Part shown: positions 22,644 through 30,720 of the stretch, piece after piece
Layout of the letters: every line of letters starts with the position of its first letter
How positions within the stretch are numbered: the first letter of the stretch is position 1
From: AC-37 sp036386455
GTDB lineage: Bacteria; Actinomycetota; Thermoleophilia; Solirubrobacterales; Thermoleophilaceae
Direction of reading: 5' to 3'
Length of the DNA stretch: 47,572 bases
Assembly (NCBI GenBank): GCA_036386455.1
Contig: DASVVS010000118.1
Location: 1-47,572, forward strand
Translations under genes and position numbers: made by a program
Notes under the pieces: model-generated
What the model was told of the DNA's origin: nothing
What the model saw: the letters and a program-made list of their open reading frames with translations, nothing else
Database searches by the model: none

Positions 22644-23296
22644 AGCAGGTTCTCGAGCCCGAACGTGGGCGAGCGCTCGAGCGTGCCCACCTTGCGGACC
22701 GCCAGCAGCACGCCCGGCATGAACGACGTGCGGTCGATCGAGTCGTGGCGGATCGTGAGCGTCTGCCCCACGCCGCCGAAGATGACCTCCTGGTGGGCCA
22801 CGAAGCCCTGGAGCCGGACCGAGTGGATCGGCTCGTGCACGTTGCCGCCGGCCTCGCGGATCAGGTCGGCCGTGCGGGCGGCGGTGCCCGACGGCGCGTC
22901 GAGCTTCTTGTCGTGGTGCAACTCGACGATCTCGCACTCGGGCATGTGCTTGGCGGCGAGCTTGGCCGCCTCCATCATCAGCACCGCGCCGATCGCGAAG
23001 TTGGGCGCCACGAAGAGGTTCGCGCTGCCGACGCCCTCGAGCTGGTTGAAGTCCGCCCCGGTCGTGCCCATCACGCAGTGCACGCCCGCCTCCAGGCAGA
23101 GGCGCGCGTTCGACAGGCAGACGTCGGGCTGGGTGAAGTCGACGATCACGTCGGCGTCGCCCAGCACGTCCTGCAGCGACTGCTCGAGCAGCGGGTCGGC
23201 CTTGCCGACGAGCGACATGTCGTCGGCGCCCTCGACCGCCGCCACCACGGCCTGCCCCATCCGCCCGGCCGCGCCGGAGACCGCGACGTTTATCAC
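22640..23296 (-). CDS. dapB: 4-hydroxy-tetrahydrodipicolinate reductase
   Basis: This 218-residue protein reduces the DapA product with NAD(P)H in lysine/diaminopimelate synthesis. Motifs are the nucleotide-binding GAAGRMGQAV at the N-terminus, the TTG and NFAIGAVLM segments and the signature ELHHDKKLDAPSGTA. It is shorter than typical (about 245-270), chiefly in the N-terminal half, but all signatures are present. GTG 23296 overlaps the M16 peptidase stop as GTGA. The order M16-dapB behind pnp is conserved in actinobacteria. Confidence 0.95.
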   Translation of the reverse strand: MINVAVSGAAGRMGQAVVAAVEGADDMSLVGKADPLLEQSLQDVLGDADVIVDFTQPDVCLSNARLCLEAGVHCVMGTTGADFNQLEGVGSANLFVAPNFAIGAVLMMEAAKLAAKHMPECEIVELHHDKKLDAPSGTAARTADLIREAGGNVHEPIHSVRLQGFVAHQEVIFGGVGQTLTIRHDSIDRTSFMPGVLLAVRKVGTLERSPTFGLENLL

Positions 23297-24576
23297 GCCG
23301 CCGCCAGCGCTCCGTTCACAGGCTCGAGCGCGCGCCGGAAGGCGTCCTCGCCCTCCCCCACGCCCGCGGCCGACAGCTTGTCCGGCGCGAACAGCTCGGC
23401 CGCGAGGGAGGAGACGTCCTCGACCTCCACGGCGTCGATCGCGGCGATCATCTCGTCGAGCGTCAGGAGCGGCACGTCCATCAGCACCGATCCGCCGAGG
23501 CGGTTCATCCGGCTGAGCGTGGACTCGAACGACAGCACCATCCGGCCCTTGACGTTCTCCTTCGCGCGAGTCAGCTCCTCCTCGCCCACCGGCTCGTCCA
23601 CCACGCGGCGCAGCTCGGTGCCGATCACGTCCATCGCCTCGGCCACGTTGTCCGGGCGCGTGCCCACGTAGAGGCCGACCTGGCCGGAGTCGGCGTAGTG
23701 GCTCGCGTACGAGTAGACCGCGTAGGCGAGCCCGCGCTTCTCGCGCACCTCCTGGAAGAGCCGCGACGACGACGACCCGCCGAGCAGCGTGTCGAGCACG
23801 CGCAGGGCGAAGCGGCGCTCGTCGTGGCGGGCGATGCCGGGGCCGCCGAGGCAGAGGTGGTACTGCTCGGTCTTCTTCTCGTGGAAGGCCGCGCGCGGCG
23901 GGCAGACGGTGGGCGCGGGCTCGGGGCCGTCGGCCGTCCCGTCGGCGGCGGTGAAGAAGCGCTCGGTCAGCTCCACCAGCCGGTCGTGCTCCACGTTGCC
24001 GGCCGCCGCCACGACCAGGTTGGGCCCGACGTAGCGGCTGTCGTGGTAGGCGGCGATGTCGGGTATCGGCACGTTCCCCACCACCTCGGCGGTGCCGATG
24101 ATCGGCCGGCCGAGCGGGTGGTCGCCGTAGATCGCCCGGGCGAGCACGTCGTGCACCTTGTCCGACGGCTCGTCCTCGTACATCGCGATCTCCTCGATCA
24201 CCACCTGGCGCTCGGAGTCGATGTCCGGGTACGACGGGCGCAGCACCATGTCGGCGAGCACGTCGTAGGCGCGCTCGAGGTGCTGGTCGAGGAAGCGCGA
24301 GTAGACCGAGGTGGTCTCCTTGCCGGTGCCGGCGTTGGCCTCCGCGCCCATCCCGTCGAAGGTCTGGTCGATCTCGAACGAGCTGAAGCGATCGGTCCCC
24401 TTGAACAGCAGGTGCTCGAGGAAGTGCGAGATGCCGCCCTGCTCGGGCGTCTCGTTCCGCGAGCCCGTGCCGATCCACAGCCCGAGCGCGATCGACCGCA
24501 CCGACGGCAGCCGCTCGGACACGACCCGGACGCCCGAGTCGAGCCGAGTGAGGCTGTGGCCGCCGGTGGTGCTCAG
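23293..24576 (-). CDS. M16 family zinc peptidase
   Basis: This inverzincin-type peptidase of the processing-protease/PepR type is 409 residues from GTG 24522, or 427 from the CTG at 24576 chosen here. The zinc motif HFLEH lies in GGISHFLEHLLFKGT with the downstream Glu in VVIEEIAMYEDEP. A C-terminal M16 lobe contains LLGGSSSSRLFQEVREKRGL. Family N-termini begin with a strand like TRLDSGVRVVSERLP, which lies upstream of GTG 24522; the only start codon before it, after the in-frame TAA of pnp (24586-24588), is CTG 24576. The gene is therefore in the same frame as pnp, 9 nt after its stop. GTG 24522 remains the conservative start. Confidence 0.92.
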   Translation of the reverse strand: MSTTGGHSLTRLDSGVRVVSERLPSVRSIALGLWIGTGSRNETPEQGGISHFLEHLLFKGTDRFSSFEIDQTFDGMGAEANAGTGKETTSVYSRFLDQHLERAYDVLADMVLRPSYPDIDSERQVVIEEIAMYEDEPSDKVHDVLARAIYGDHPLGRPIIGTAEVVGNVPIPDIAAYHDSRYVGPNLVVAAAGNVEHDRLVELTERFFTAADGTADGPEPAPTVCPPRAAFHEKKTEQYHLCLGGPGIARHDERRFALRVLDTLLGGSSSSRLFQEVREKRGLAYAVYSYASHYADSGQVGLYVGTRPDNVAEAMDVIGTELRRVVDEPVGEEELTRAKENVKGRMVLSFESTLSRMNRLGGSVLMDVPLLTLDEMIAAIDAVEVEDVSSLAAELFAPDKLSAAGVGEGEDAFRRALEPVNGALAAA

Positions 24577-24585
24577 TGCTCTGGC

Positions 24586-26931
24586 TTAGCGCTCGTCGCG
24601 GGCGTGGCTGCTGCTGCGGGAACCGCGATCGCCGCCCCGGTCGCCGCCGTTGCCGCCGCCGTCGCCGCCGCCGCGCGGGCCGCGGTCGCGGTCACGGCCG
24701 CCGCGTCCGCCGCGGTCACGGTCCCGGCCGCCTCCACGGCCGCCGCGATCGCGGTCGCGGCCACCGCCGCCTCCGCCACCGCCGCCGCCCGTGCCGACCG
24801 AGGCCAGCTCCTCGGGCGACTTGCCGGCCACGTCCGGATCGTCCGCCAGGCGCAGGCCGATCCGGCCGCGCTCGCGGTCGACCTCGACCACCTTGACGGC
24901 GATCTCGTCGCCGCGGTTGACCACGTCCTCGACGGTGTCGACGCGCTCACCCGGCTTGATGTTCGAGATGTGCAGCAGGCCGTCGGTGCCCTTGGAGAGC
25001 TCGACGAAGGCGCCGAACGTGGTCGTCTTCACGACCTTGCCGGTGAACTCGTCGCCGACCTCGACGTCCTTGGTCATCGAGCGGATCCGCTCGATCAGGG
25101 CGTCGCCCTGCTCGCCGTTCGACGCGTAGACGAGGACGGTGCCGTCGTCCTGCATGTCGATCTGGGCGTCGTACTCCTCCGACAGCGCGCGGATCGTCTC
25201 GCCGCCCTTGCCGATGACCATGCCGATCTTGTCGGTGTCGATCTGGATCGAGGTGATCCGCGGCGCGTAGGGCGACAGCTCGGAGCTGGGCTCGGAGATG
25301 ACCTCGTTCATCTTGCCGAGGATGAACGTGCGGCCCTCCTTCGCCTGCGAGAGCGCGTCGCGCAGGATCTCGAACGTGACGCCCGTGATCTTGATGTCCA
25401 TCTGCAGCGCGGTGATGCCCTGCTCGGTGCCGGCGACCTTGAAGTCCATGTCGCCGAGGTGGTCCTCCACGCCCGCGATGTCGGAGAGCACGACGTAGTC
25501 GTCGCCCTCCTTGATCAGGCCCATCGCGATGCCGGCGACCGAGCCCTTGAGCGGGACGCCCGCCTGCAGCAGCGACAGGGTCGACCCGCAGACCGACGCC
25601 ATCGACGACGAGCCGTTCGACTCGAGGATGTCCGAGACGACGCGGATCGTGTACGGGAACTCGTCCACGTTCGGGACGACCGGCACGAGCGCCCGCTCGG
25701 CGAGCGCGCCGTGGCCGATGTCGCGGCGCTTGGGGCCGCGCATGAAGCCAGCCTCACCCACCGAGAACGGCGGGAAGTTGTAGTGATGGAAGTAGTGCTT
25801 GACCGTCTCGAGGCCGAGCGTGTCGAGGCGCATCTCCTCGCGCGTGGTGCCGAGGGCGGCCACGCTGAACGCCTGCGTCTGGCCGCGCGTGAAGAGCGCG
25901 GAGCCGTGCGTGCGCGGCGCGATGCCCACCTCGATCGAGATGTCGCGGATCTCCTCGGCCGCACGGCCGTCGGGCCGCTTCTTGTCGACCGCGATCCGCC
26001 TGCGGATCGTCTCCTTCTCGAGCTTGTCGAAGGCGAGCTGGGCCGCGGCGCGCTTCTGCGCGTAGTCCTCGGCCTCGGGATCGCCGGCGAGCGCCTCGAT
26101 GGCCGCGGCCTCGACGGCCTTGGTCGCGTCCTGGCGCTCGAGCTTGTCGTGCACCTGGGTCGCCTCGTCGAGCTTCGCGCCGAACTGCTCCTTGAGCTGG
26201 CCGAGCACGGAGTCGTCGATCTGCGGCGCCTCCAGCGTGACCTTCTCCTTGCCGACCTTCTGCTGCAGCTCGCGCTGCGCGGCGCATAGCTTCTTGATCT
26301 CGCCGTGCGCGATGTCGAGCGCGTCGAGGATGACGGCCTCGGAGACCTCCTTGGCGCCGGCCTCGACCATCAGGATGGCCTCGTCGGTGCCCGCGACCAC
26401 GAGGTCGAGGTCGCTCTCCGGGATCCACTCCTCGTCGGGGTTGACGATGAAGCCTCCGTCCTCGTCGAGGCCGATGCGCACGGCGCCGACGGGGGTGTCG
26501 AACGGGATCTCCGAGATGATCAGCGCGGTGCTCGCGCCGTTCATGGCGAGGATGTCGTACGGGTGCACGTGGTCGACCGACATCGGGATGGAGACGAGCT
26601 GCGTCTCGCGGTGCCAGCCCTTCGGGAAGAGCGGGCGCAGGGGGCGGTCGATCATGCGCGCGGTGAGGGTGCCCTTCTCACCGGCACGGCCCTCGCGCTT
26701 GAAGAAGCTGCCGGGGATCTTGCCCGCGGCGTACATGCGCTCCTCGACGTCCACCGTCAGCGGCAGGAAGTCGACGTCGCGCTCGTTGCCGGCGGTCGCG
26801 GTGCCCAGCACCATCGTGTCGCCGGCCTGTACTACTACGGAGCCGCTCGCCTGCTTGGCGAGCTTGCCCGTTTCGAACGAGATCTCGGTCCCGCCGATCT
26901 CGACGGAGACCCGGGTCACGTCCTGACTCAT
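24586..26931 (-). CDS. pnp: Polyribonucleotide nucleotidyltransferase (PNPase)
   Basis: This 781-residue phosphorolytic 3'-5' exoribonuclease has two RNase PH domains (about 1-230 and 325-560, the second with EDHLGDMDFKVAGTE), a KH domain (IGKGGETIRALSEEY) and an S1 domain (VGDEFTGKVVKTTTFGAFVE). After S1 comes an unusual tail of about 68 residues made of ten consecutive Gly, RDRDRGG-type repeats and a final Ser/Arg stretch. Such RG/RD tails are typical of RNA-binding, phase-separating proteins. It is first in the pnp-M16-dapB unit and has a Shine-Dalgarno GAGAGAGGA. Confidence 0.97.
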   Translation of the reverse strand: MSQDVTRVSVEIGGTEISFETGKLAKQASGSVVVQAGDTMVLGTATAGNERDVDFLPLTVDVEERMYAAGKIPGSFFKREGRAGEKGTLTARMIDRPLRPLFPKGWHRETQLVSIPMSVDHVHPYDILAMNGASTALIISEIPFDTPVGAVRIGLDEDGGFIVNPDEEWIPESDLDLVVAGTDEAILMVEAGAKEVSEAVILDALDIAHGEIKKLCAAQRELQQKVGKEKVTLEAPQIDDSVLGQLKEQFGAKLDEATQVHDKLERQDATKAVEAAAIEALAGDPEAEDYAQKRAAAQLAFDKLEKETIRRRIAVDKKRPDGRAAEEIRDISIEVGIAPRTHGSALFTRGQTQAFSVAALGTTREEMRLDTLGLETVKHYFHHYNFPPFSVGEAGFMRGPKRRDIGHGALAERALVPVVPNVDEFPYTIRVVSDILESNGSSSMASVCGSTLSLLQAGVPLKGSVAGIAMGLIKEGDDYVVLSDIAGVEDHLGDMDFKVAGTEQGITALQMDIKITGVTFEILRDALSQAKEGRTFILGKMNEVISEPSSELSPYAPRITSIQIDTDKIGMVIGKGGETIRALSEEYDAQIDMQDDGTVLVYASNGEQGDALIERIRSMTKDVEVGDEFTGKVVKTTTFGAFVELSKGTDGLLHISNIKPGERVDTVEDVVNRGDEIAVKVVEVDRERGRIGLRLADDPDVAGKSPEELASVGTGGGGGGGGGGRDRDRGGRGGGRDRDRGGRGGRDRDRGPRGGGDGGGNGGDRGGDRGSRSSSHARDER

Positions 26932-26946
26932 GAGGATTCCTCTCTC

Positions 26947-26965
26947 GCCGCCTCCGGTTGGCGGC
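26947..26965 (-). promoter_or_regulatory. Hairpin in the pnp leader
   Basis: GCCGCC and GGCGGC with a 7-nt loop form a stem 15 nt upstream of the pnp start. In E. coli a leader stem is the entry point for PNPase autoregulation. Whether this stem has that role is unknown. Confidence 0.35.
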
Positions 26966-27052
26966 TATTGCCTTGATCGCTTCGAAAAGAAGTTCGGGGA
27001 AGGCTAGCAGCGGGTTTGTGCCCGGAGCGGGCGGGTACGTCGGCTCTCTGCG

Positions 27053-27421
27053 ATGAGCACGAAGCACCCGACAGAGCGTGGCGGAGAGGGTCACAGCGCC
27101 TTCGACACCTTCTCCGAGCGCGCCTCGAATCTGACCAGCTCGCCCTTCTTCTTCGCGTTCTGCGTGCTGCTGATCGCGGCCTGGGTAGCGAGCTACGTAT
27201 TCGACGCCGGAAGCACCCTCCAGCACATCCTGGAGGCGAGCATCTCGTCGGTCACGCTCTTCCTGCTGGCCCTCCTGAAGAACTCCGAGCTGCGGGCCGA
27301 GCAGGCGATCCAGGAGAAGCTCGACGCGATCGCCGCCGCGATGCTCGAGCAGGAGGAGGGCGAGGCCCGCGAGGCCCGGGAGCACCTGCGACACGCCATC
27401 GGAAGGCACGACGAGGTCTAG
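27053..27421 (+). CDS. Low-affinity iron permease family small membrane protein
   Basis: This 122-residue protein has two membrane segments (PFFFAFCVLLIAAWVASYVF and ISSVTLFLLALLK) and a C-terminal amphipathic helix with ELRAEQAIQEKLDAIAAAML. The layout FxxFSERAS...SP then W then LxxxISSVTLFLL...NSELR.. QEKLD matches the bacterial members of the low-affinity iron permease family, whose transport role in bacteria is poorly supported. ATG 27053 is divergent from pnp. Its stop overlaps the convergent aldo/keto reductase stop. Confidence 0.75.
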   Translation: MSTKHPTERGGEGHSAFDTFSERASNLTSSPFFFAFCVLLIAAWVASYVFDAGSTLQHILEASISSVTLFLLALLKNSELRAEQAIQEKLDAIAAAMLEQEEGEAREAREHLRHAIGRHDEV

Positions 27422-28407
27422 CGCCGGTAGCGCTGCGCCAGCATCCGCAGGAAGTCGTGCGGGAAGCCCATCTCGATGGCGCTGGCCTCGTCGAGCCGGG
27501 CCAGGTGGTCGGGCGAGAGCTCCACGCCGGGCGCGGCCAGCGAGCCGCGCAGCTGCTCCTCGCTGCGGGCGCCCACGATCGGGATGACCGTGGCGCCCTG
27601 GTGGGCCAGCAGCCAGGCGAGCGCCACCTGCGCGGGCTCCGCTCCGGCGTCCTCCGCCACCTCGCCGACGGCCGCGGCGATCGCGTGGTTGCGCTCGGTC
27701 ATGCGGCGGTCGCCCTCGTCGAGGCGCCCCTCCCCCGCTCCGCCCGCGTACTTGCCGGTCAGCAGGCCGCCGGCCAGCGGGCCCCAGGCGAGCACGGCGA
27801 GGTCGAGCGCGGCCGCCATCGGCACGAGCTCGCGCTCCACCGTGCGCTCGGCCAGGCTGTACTCGATCTGGAGCCCGACGAACGGGGTCCAGCCGCGCAG
27901 CTCGGCCATCGTGTTGGCCCGCGCGACCGCCCAGGCGGTCACGTCCGAGACGCCCACGTGCAGCACCTTGCCGGCCCGCACCTGGTCGTCGAGCGCGCGC
28001 ATGATCTCCTCGACCGGGGTCGAGAAGTCCCAGACGTGCACCCAGAGCAGGTCGACGTAGTCGGTGCGCAGGCGGCGCAGGCTCTGCTCGAGCGAGAGCA
28101 CGAGGCTCTTGCGGTGGTTGCCGCCGGAGTTCACGTCGCCCGGCCGGATCGGCGCCGTGTACTTGGTGGCGAGCACGACGTCGTCGCGCCGCCCCTCCAG
28201 GAACTCGCCGAGGTGCTGCTCGCTCTGCCCGCCCGCGTAGTTGTTGGCGGTGTCGACGAAGTTGCCGCCGGCGTCGAGGTAGGCGTCCAGGATCCGCCGG
28301 CTCTCGTCCTTCTCGGCGCTGATGCCCGACCCGTCGCCGAAGGTCATGGCGCCGAGGCACAGCTCGCTCACCTGCAGGCCGCTGCGGCCGAGTCGCTTGA
28401 GGCGCAT
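27418..28407 (-). CDS. Aldo/keto reductase
   Basis: This 329-residue NADPH-dependent TIM-barrel oxidoreductase has a catalytic tetrad visible as Asp and Tyr in FVDTANNYAGGQSE, Lys in LATKYT and His in LLWVHVWD. The cofactor-binding end is VIPIVGARSEEQLRGSL. It resembles the YajO/IolS-like cluster. The substrate is unknown. TAGGCT lies 8 nt before the ATG, with its first three bases being the stop codon of the upstream glycosyltransferase gene, so it could have its own leaderless promoter as well as read-through. Confidence 0.93.
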   Translation of the reverse strand: MRLKRLGRSGLQVSELCLGAMTFGDGSGISAEKDESRRILDAYLDAGGNFVDTANNYAGGQSEQHLGEFLEGRRDDVVLATKYTAPIRPGDVNSGGNHRKSLVLSLEQSLRRLRTDYVDLLWVHVWDFSTPVEEIMRALDDQVRAGKVLHVGVSDVTAWAVARANTMAELRGWTPFVGLQIEYSLAERTVERELVPMAAALDLAVLAWGPLAGGLLTGKYAGGAGEGRLDEGDRRMTERNHAIAAAVGEVAEDAGAEPAQVALAWLLAHQGATVIPIVGARSEEQLRGSLAAPGVELSPDHLARLDEASAIEMGFPHDFLRMLAQRYRR

Positions 28408-28415
28408 CGCGGGGA

Positions 28416-28421
28416 AGCCTA
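28416..28421 (-). promoter_or_regulatory. -10 element of the aldo/keto reductase gene
   Basis: TAGGCT on the minus strand lies 8 nt before the ATG. The hexamer is identical to those of marR and the metalloprotease. Confidence 0.35.
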
Positions 28422-29561
28422 CGCAGAGCGGACGGGGTGGCGCAGGAGGAGCTCGCGCCAGCGCTCGCCGACCGCCGGCCACGCGAGGTCCGGGGAGTTC
28501 GCCAGCTCCCGGGCGCGTGCGCCGAGGCGCGCGCGCTCCGCCGGGTCCTCGTAGAGCCGAGCGAGCGCGGCCGCCACGTCGTCCGGATCCACGAGCCCAC
28601 TCCCGTCCTCGCCGGGCGCCGCCGCCGGCACCAGCAGCGCATGGCCGGGCCACAGCTCGGCATGGGCCCCGAGGTCGGGGAGCACCTGCGCCGCGCCCGT
28701 CGCCCCGTGCTCGAACGGCACGAGGCCCCAGCCCTCGGCCGACGCGGTGCTCAGCCCGACGTCGCAGGCGTTGTAGACGAGGTTCAGCCGCTCGTCCGAG
28801 ACCTCCGGACGAGTGCCCGTGTGCGGGGTCATGAGCAGCCGGCCGGCCACCCCCAGATCGGCGGCGAGCGCCTCCACGTCGGGCCCCAGGTCCCGTGCGC
28901 CCATGTGGAGGTAGAGGTACGCGTCGGGCCGCTCCGCCGCGAAGCGCGCGAACCCGCGGAGCGTCAGGTCCACCCGCTTGCGGCGGATGTTGCGGTTCGC
29001 GTTGAGGACGACGAACGCGTCGTCGAGCTCGGGACGGCCGGGGAACAGGCTGCGGCGTGCCGCGCGACGGTCGAGCGGGCGGAAGCGGTGCACGTCGATC
29101 GCGTGCGGCACCACGGCGAGCTCCGGCATGGGGTCCAGAGCCGCCTCCGCCACGACCTCACGTGCGGCGTCCGTGTAGAGCACCGCGAGGTCGGCGCCGG
29201 CGAGCTGCGGCGCCGACCACTCGCTGGCGGGCGTGTACGTGACCACCCGTACCCCGGGCCGCCGCGCGCGGTAGGAGTCGAGGGTGTGCCGGTTCGCCGC
29301 GTGCAGCGCCGGGTCGTGGTTGAAGAGCACGACGTCCGGCCCCTCCTCCGCGAGGACCCCCGGGAGCATCTCCTCGCCATGGACGCCCCCGGGGTTCGCG
29401 TAGACCGGATAGGACCGGCGTGGCGGCGGGCGCTCGCGGGCGTCGACGGCGAGCAGCGCGACGTCGCAGTCCGGAGCGAGCTGCGCGAGCAGCCCCTCCA
29501 TCACCCGCGAGTAGCCGCTCGGCAGCGCCGCCTGCCCGACCGCCAGGAGCCGGGTGCGCAT
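28419..29561 (-). CDS. GT4-like glycosyltransferase
   Basis: This 380-residue GT-B fold glycosyltransferase has an N-terminal half opening LLAVGQAALPSGYSRVMEGL and an NHDPALHAAN segment. The C-terminal half has the nucleotide-sugar region NANRNIRRKRVDLTLRGFARF and the E-x7-E-like motif SAEGWGLVPFEHGATG. Donor and acceptor are unknown. The ATG at 29561 is 4 nt after the stop of the upstream gene, so the two are co-transcribed and probably coupled. Confidence 0.88.
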   Translation of the reverse strand: MRTRLLAVGQAALPSGYSRVMEGLLAQLAPDCDVALLAVDARERPPPRRSYPVYANPGGVHGEEMLPGVLAEEGPDVVLFNHDPALHAANRHTLDSYRARRPGVRVVTYTPASEWSAPQLAGADLAVLYTDAAREVVAEAALDPMPELAVVPHAIDVHRFRPLDRRAARRSLFPGRPELDDAFVVLNANRNIRRKRVDLTLRGFARFAAERPDAYLYLHMGARDLGPDVEALAADLGVAGRLLMTPHTGTRPEVSDERLNLVYNACDVGLSTASAEGWGLVPFEHGATGAAQVLPDLGAHAELWPGHALLVPAAAPGEDGSGLVDPDDVAAALARLYEDPAERARLGARARELANSPDLAWPAVGERWRELLLRHPVRSA

Positions 29562-29565
29562 CGCG

Positions 29566-30162
29566 CTAGTTGTTGTGGACCGTGACGCTCGCCTGCGCGG
29601 TGACGGGGGAGTTGCCCTTGAACTGGAAATCCTCCTCACCGAGCCCGTACTGATAGGAGCTCCCGCCGATCAAGACGTACGCGGACGGGAACGAGACCCA
29701 GCCGACCTCGCTGCCCGCGTCGGAGTGCATCGTCCAGTTCTGGACGAGCGGTCCAGCGCCGATGTTGAGCAGCTGCTGGAGCATGAACGACGTCGGCGGG
29801 GCGTTGTTGTCCCAGCCGTAGCTCGCGAGGATCACGAACTGCGTCTCGGGATTGCCGGCCGCGAGCAGGAACCGCCCGATGCTGTTGTACGTCCACTGGT
29901 AGGTCTGCGTCCAGTATCCGGAGTCGCTCGCGAAGAGCGGGAAGTACTGGTTGACCCGGATGTTGGCGGGGTTGGTCAGGTCGCTCGTCGAATCGAGCAC
30001 GATCAGCTGCCAGCCGCTCGAGTTGGTCGGAATCCCGCGCGACGGCGTCGGGAACGGATTGCCGTTCATCGTGATCTTCGGGACCGTCGGCGGGGTGTTG
30101 AACTTCGGGATCTGCTGAGAGGTCGTCGAGACCTGGAACGTGACTTCGGATGGCCCGGCCAT
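29566..30162 (-). CDS. Hypothetical protein, possibly ILEI-like domain
   Basis: This 198-residue protein has no signal peptide and is rich in Asn, Thr, Ser and aromatics. Its coding DNA looks less GC-biased than its neighbours by eye. Segments SGWQLIVLDSTSD, TQFVILASYGWDN and FPSAYVLIGGSS follow the strand order of ILEI/FAM3-type domains (a core VLD strand, a VIL-A strand, then YxLIG); this is a weak resemblance from memory. A good Shine-Dalgarno GAGGAG precedes ATG 30162. It is first in a unit with the glycosyltransferase, so a carbohydrate or surface role is possible. Confidence 0.65.
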   Translation of the reverse strand: MAGPSEVTFQVSTTSQQIPKFNTPPTVPKITMNGNPFPTPSRGIPTNSSGWQLIVLDSTSDLTNPANIRVNQYFPLFASDSGYWTQTYQWTYNSIGRFLLAAGNPETQFVILASYGWDNNAPPTSFMLQQLLNIGAGPLVQNWTMHSDAGSEVGWVSFPSAYVLIGGSSYQYGLGEEDFQFKGNSPVTAQASVTVHNN

Positions 30163-30183
30163 GGGGCGGCTCCTCGATTCGGG

Positions 30184-30198
30184 GTATGCGGCGCATAC
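30184..30198 (-). promoter_or_regulatory. Perfect palindrome upstream of the hypothetical/glycosyltransferase unit
   Basis: GTATGCG, one central base, CGCATAC: a perfect 7-bp dyad 21 nt before the start of the gene at 30162 and 14 bp after the DsbA-like stop. It is a candidate operator. Confidence 0.45.
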
Positions 30199-30212
30199 TC
30201 CTCGACGGGGAC

Positions 30213-30719
30213 TTACCGGTCAAGCATCCGTAGCCGCTCCAGCAATCCCGGCGCCGGCACGCCCGGGTGCGCCTCGCCGTCCACGAACAGCGTCGGCGTG
30301 GTCATGACGCCCGCGCGGATGCCGCTGCGGAAGTCGCGCTCCACGCGGGCGGCCGCCGCCTCGCCGCGGCGGTCGGCCTCGAAGCGGTCGAGGTCCAGGC
30401 CGAGGCGCTCCACGCGCGACCACAGGTGCGGGTCGTCCAGGCGGCCGTGGTCGGCGTAGAGCGAGTCGTGGAACTCCCAGAAGGCCCCGTCGCCGCCCTG
30501 CAGCGCCACCGCCTCGGCCGCGGCGGCCAGCACGCGCGCCCGCGGGTGCTTCGAGACGACCGGGAAGTGGCGGAACACGCGCCTCACGGGCAGCCCGGCC
30601 ACCAGCGCGTCGGCCTGGGCGCAGTACGGGCACTGGTAGTCGCCGTACTCGACCACGAGCGGACCGTCGCCGCGGACGTGGTCCTCCGGGCCGGGCGGCG
30701 GCGGGCCGGCCGAGCCCAG
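30213..30719 (-). CDS. DsbA/thioredoxin-fold protein
   Basis: This thioredoxin-fold protein has the active site YGDYQCPYC, a DsbA-like helical insertion and the cis-Pro loop MTTPTLFVDG. From the conventional GTG 30656 it has 147 residues, but that start falls inside the first strand (LVVEYGDY). Related proteins have a DHVxG-type lead-in, and here EDHVRGDGPLVVEYG continues upstream to CTG 30719, 1 nt after the peroxiredoxin stop, before an in-frame stop at 30756-30758. No signal peptide is seen, so a cytoplasmic role with the peroxiredoxin is likely, perhaps as its reductant. Confidence 0.85.
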   Translation of the reverse strand: MGSAGPPPPGPEDHVRGDGPLVVEYGDYQCPYCAQADALVAGLPVRRVFRHFPVVSKHPRARVLAAAAEAVALQGGDGAFWEFHDSLYADHGRLDDPHLWSRVERLGLDLDRFEADRRGEAAAARVERDFRSGIRAGVMTTPTLFVDGEAHPGVPAPGLLERLRMLDR

Positions 30720-30720
30720 G

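Noticed and set aside
18497..23296. Functional link between the LodA-type oxidase (lysine oxidase in the founding member) and adjacent dapB
   Set aside because: dapB belongs to the conserved pnp-M16-dapB backbone and is convergent with the LodB-like gene; adjacency alone is no evidence for lysine as substrate.
23698..26289. 863-codon plus-strand open frame opposite pnp and the M16 gene
   Set aside because: It runs across two well-identified minus-strand genes and has no motif of its own.
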